A DNA stretch of 64,000 bases from Larkinella arboricola (GTDB lineage: Bacteria; Bacteroidota; Bacteroidia; Cytophagales; Spirosomataceae), in assembly GCF_003259745.1 (NCBI RefSeq), contig NZ_QLMC01000001.1, positions 930,001 through 994,000 on the forward strand, in the 5' to 3' direction. The position numbers and the translations under genes were made by a program. The notes under the pieces were generated by a model. That model had not been told where the DNA came from. It saw nothing but the letters and a program-made list of their open reading frames with translations, and did no database searches. Positions 61,900 through 64,000 of this stretch are shown piece after piece; positions within the stretch are counted from its first letter, which is position 1, and the number at the start of each line of letters is the position of its first letter.

Positions 61900-62607
61900 A
61901 TGTTCAAACCTCTGCAACTGAAACGTCTTGCGGCCTGGCTGATGGCGCTGCTGCCCATCGTCCCGCTGTTGTCGTGTGGTCAATCCTCAAAACAATCATC
62001 ATCCGAACGAAAACCTACTAGTATGAATATCAGCAACACTGCATCTATTGCCCCCGGAATGGAAAAAGCGACCTTCGGAACCGGCTGCTTCTGGTGTACG
62101 GAAGCCATGTTTGAATCTCTGGACGGCGTTTCGGAAGCCGTTTCCGGTTACGAAGGCGGCACCAAAGCTAACCCGACGTACAAAGAAGTCTGCACCGGAA
62201 CAACCGGCCATGCCGAGTGTGTAGAAGTAACCTATGATCCGAAAAAAATCACGTACGCCGAACTGCTCCAAGCGTTTTTCCGCAGCCACGACCCCACTTC
62301 GCTGAACCGCCAGGGGGCCGATGTGGGTACGCAATACCGTTCGGTGATTTTTTACCACAACGACGAGCAGAAGCAACTGGCCGAAACCATCAAGAAAGAA
62401 CTGAACGAGTCCGGTGCGTATGATAAACCGATTGTGACCGAAATCAGCCCGGCTTCGACGTTCTACGTGGCCGAAGATTACCACCAGAGCTATTTTGCCA
62501 ATAACCCGGAGCAGGGATACTGCGCTTTCGTGATTGCGCCGAAACTGGATAAATTCCGCAAGGTGTTCAAGGATAAGCTCAAAAGCAGCGAGCTTTCAAG
62601 CCACTGA
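61900..62607 (+). CDS. msrA: Peptide-methionine (S)-S-oxide reductase, lipoprotein
   Basis: The 235-residue protein is MsrA with a lipoprotein signal (LMALLPIVPLLSCGQSS, Cys27), so it repairs oxidised methionines in the envelope rather than the cytosol. The catalytic motif GTGCFWCTEAMFE follows at about residue 65, with YEGGTKANPTYKEVCTGTTGHAECVEV after it. GADVGTQYRSVIF and DYHQSYFANNPEQGYCAFVI, which has a resolving Cys, complete the family marks. It has no MsrB fusion. Electrons must come from a periplasmic donor not seen here. A terminator follows. Confidence 0.95.
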   Translation: MFKPLQLKRLAAWLMALLPIVPLLSCGQSSKQSSSERKPTSMNISNTASIAPGMEKATFGTGCFWCTEAMFESLDGVSEAVSGYEGGTKANPTYKEVCTGTTGHAECVEVTYDPKKITYAELLQAFFRSHDPTSLNRQGADVGTQYRSVIFYHNDEQKQLAETIKKELNESGAYDKPIVTEISPASTFYVAEDYHQSYFANNPEQGYCAFVIAPKLDKFRKVFKDKLKSSELSSH

Positions 62608-62981
62608 GTAAGTACTGCACTGATTCTGGAAAAGGCCCCGCAAGGGGCTTTTTTCGTTTATAGGCTTATGCACGATCAGGCAATGTCTTCAGAAAGACCG
62701 CTTTTGGAAAAGCCGGTTTGTCATAAATTCATGACTGAAACCGTGGTTTGTACTCTTAAAATAGGATGGCTGAATTTAATTAGTAATATGTACTTAGGGT
62801 AAATAAGGGCCGTTGTCGCTTTGCCGGACGTATAAAGGTAGCGTGTAGCAGATGCGGATGTTTGCGGCTTGCGGCCTGTAAATTTGAAAGAAAAAAATAT
62901 TTTAAGCTAAATCGCTTGATTATTAGATATTCTGAAATTTTCTATACATTCGTCTTATATCCAGGTTAAAACAATAAGACG
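62608..62981. other. 374-base intergenic region with terminator and start-proximal inverted repeat
   Basis: It contains the msrA terminator at 62630-62655 and, at the end, CGTCTTAT (62951-62958) and ATAAGACG (62974-62981) as exact inverted repeats directly before the next ATG. The rest is A+T-rich and shows no gene. Confidence 0.55.
62630..62655 (+). terminator. Intrinsic terminator of msrA
   Basis: AAAAGGCCCC GCAA GGGGC followed by a T-run. The 26-base sequence is repeated exactly at 63710-63735. Confidence 0.92.
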
Positions 62982-63686
62982 ATGATCAACTTCTATTTAC
63001 GGGTTAGTGTTTTGGGAGTATTTTTACTCTGCTCAAAATTAGGTTTTTCTCAGGTTTCGGGTCGGGCGCTGCATTTGCAGGTGGGTTACGAAAACTTCAA
63101 TGCCGCGAAAATCAATGGCTGGTTCTTACCCAGTTATCCCACCCTTCAAAAAACGTACACCACCTTCGGTTTTAGCGGTTACGGAGTCAGAAACAATGTG
63201 TTGTTAGGCGGGGAGCTTCAGGTTAAGACCGGGAGCACAGTACGTAATACGGCCGCCAAACTGACGCCCTGTGCGGCTAATCTTGATTTTAATTTCGGTT
63301 ATGTCCTGCTGCATAAGAAAGGGCTGACGGTGTTTCCGATTGCCGGGGTGGGGTACGGCTTTTTTGCCACCCGGATTTGGGAAGCCGAAAAACGGTATCC
63401 GTCCTTCGTCCCGGAGCAGGTCAGTATGCGGGAAAATATCGTCTCATCGCAACAAGGTGTGACGGGCAGCATAGCCGCCGGAGCGGAGTATATACTCGGA
63501 AAACAGGCTGGGAGCCGTACCAAAGGCTTGTCGGTTGGCCTGCGGGCGGGCTATAGCTTTATGCCGGCCAGTACCAAATGGCGGGTCAATTACACAGAAT
63601 CTGTCAAGGGTACATCGTTCGGTACGTCAGGGCCCTTTGTTCGCTTGTTGGTGGGCATTGGACGGATTAGTGCTGCTCAACAATGA
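62982..63686 (+). CDS. Predicted outer-membrane beta-barrel protein
   Basis: I do not recognise this 234-residue product. It has a signal peptide (VSVLGVFLLCSKLGFSQVSG) and strand-like repeats such as LHLQVGYENFNAAK, LDFNFGYVLLHKKGLTVFPIAGVGYGFFA and GLSVGLRAGYSFMPAS. A C-terminal strand ends VRLLVGIGRI. These fit a small outer-membrane barrel (OmpA/OmpW-like size), though no family motif is seen. It is monocistronic with a terminator after the stop. Confidence 0.65.
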   Translation: MINFYLRVSVLGVFLLCSKLGFSQVSGRALHLQVGYENFNAAKINGWFLPSYPTLQKTYTTFGFSGYGVRNNVLLGGELQVKTGSTVRNTAAKLTPCAANLDFNFGYVLLHKKGLTVFPIAGVGYGFFATRIWEAEKRYPSFVPEQVSMRENIVSSQQGVTGSIAAGAEYILGKQAGSRTKGLSVGLRAGYSFMPASTKWRVNYTESVKGTSFGTSGPFVRLLVGIGRISAAQQ

Positions 63687-63709
63687 ACCGTATTGGTGAA
63701 TACTGTTTC

Positions 63710-63735
63710 AAAAGGCCCCGCAAGGGGCTTTTTTC
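63710..63735 (+). terminator. Intrinsic terminator of the barrel gene
   Basis: AAAAGGCCCC GCAA GGGGC plus T-run, identical over 26 bases to the msrA terminator at 62630-62655. Confidence 0.92.
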
Positions 63736-63823
63736 ATGGATGCCAACCCTGAAAGCTAGGAGAGAAATAAGTACATTGCAATCGGGTTGTCGGGGCTGCT
63801 CCCGAATGCCTCTATTCTTGCTT

Positions 63824-64000
63824 ATGACGGCTGGTTCTAACGCGACTTTGCTCCTGGTGGAAGACGAACCCAAGGTAGCTTCATTTATTAAAAAAGGGCT
63901 GCAAACGCAGTCGTACACGGTTGAAGTGGCATTAACGGGCGAGGAGGGGAAGCAGCGTTTCGACGCAGCGGCCTTTGATCTGATTATTCTGGATGTGAAT
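63824..64000 (+). CDS. OmpR-type response regulator (3' partial)
   Basis: The first 59 codons read TLLLVEDEPKVASFIKKGLQ near the start and LIILDVN at the right edge, the first acidic pair and phospho-Asp strand of a receiver domain. The start is ATG 63824, with an in-frame ATG at 63806 also possible. The family (OmpR/PhoB-like with winged helix) is inferred from the EDEPKVASFIKKGL pattern typical of CusR-type regulators; the output domain lies beyond the window. Confidence 0.85.
   Translation, partial: MTAGSNATLLLVEDEPKVASFIKKGLQTQSYTVEVALTGEEGKQRFDAAAFDLIILDVN

Noticed and set aside
1-64000. CRISPR arrays, insertion sequences, prophage, tRNA or rRNA genes
   Set aside because: No spaced direct repeats, transposase or integrase frames, or tRNA/rRNA-like sequence were seen on either strand.

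Overview
The window reads as chromosomal DNA of a Bacteroidota bacterium. It probably belongs to the Cytophagales, in the Spirosoma/Larkinella/Dyadobacter neighbourhood, with moderately high G+C judged by eye. The reasons are a SusC/SusD pair with FecI/FecR control, DUF4249 and DUF4974 proteins, a short-chain-dehydrogenase-type threonine dehydrogenase beside kbl, many SPII lipoproteins, the near absence of Shine-Dalgarno sequences, and TAnnTTTG promoter boxes (clearest at ffh and icd). I saw no rRNA, tRNA, CRISPR array, insertion sequence or phage gene. Genes are dense, and most long antisense frames are shadows.

Layout. 0-5.8 kb: the 3' end of a CBM6-type secreted protein and a Tat-exported Gfo/Idh/MocA oxidoreductase, then a split complex I operon (nuoA, nuoB, an inserted lipoprotein gene, nuoC), then a secreted thioredoxin-fold protein without its cysteines and another small lipoprotein. 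5.9-10.8 kb: NADP isocitrate dehydrogenase, the threonine-to-glycine pair tdh-kbl with a divergent Lrp regulator, and a TRIC-type channel. 10.9-21.3 kb: a sialidase, a small BNR lipoprotein, and a minus-strand run made of a sodium:solute symporter, a DHDPS/NanA-superfamily aldolase, an FGE-fold/sialidase fusion and a nitrilase. An AraC regulator faces this run and a DUF3748 propeller protein follows it. Together they look like a locus for scavenging an acidic sugar or sialic-acid-like substrate. 21.4-27.7 kb: a GyrI-like protein abutting a relic PA14 tail, an esterase, a YffB/ArsC-like protein with a truncated hemoglobin and a flavin reductase, an iminopeptidase-like lipoprotein and an aldo/keto reductase.

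27.7-34.8 kb is a SusD-SusC-FecR / sigma-factor trans-envelope uptake system without its own hydrolases. 34.9-42.3 kb holds housekeeping genes: ffh, a CtpA-type protease, acetoacetyl-CoA synthetase and a pseudouridine synthase with a huge Arg/Asp-rich tail. 42.3-49.9 kb is a signalling cassette: REC-HPt on one strand, and on the other a CHASE3-GAF hybrid kinase, CheR, CheB, a REC-kinase and a small receiver. No chemoreceptor, CheA or CheW is seen. 50.0-52.5 kb is a copper chaperone plus CopA ATPase. 52.5-64.0 kb carries a double SnoaL-like protein, a second Gfo/Idh oxidoreductase, a TonB receptor/DUF4249 pair, a helix-hairpin-helix barrel protein, PPK2, a lipoprotein MsrA, a beta-barrel protein and the start of an OmpR-type regulator.

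The observations most worth following up are the CheR/CheB-hybrid-kinase cassette, the FGE-fold/sialidase fusion and its catabolic neighbours, and two imperfect palindromes built of about 10-bp units, one of which occupies the whole predicted 5' leader of ffh. All assignments come from reading sequence and translations; no database search was run.
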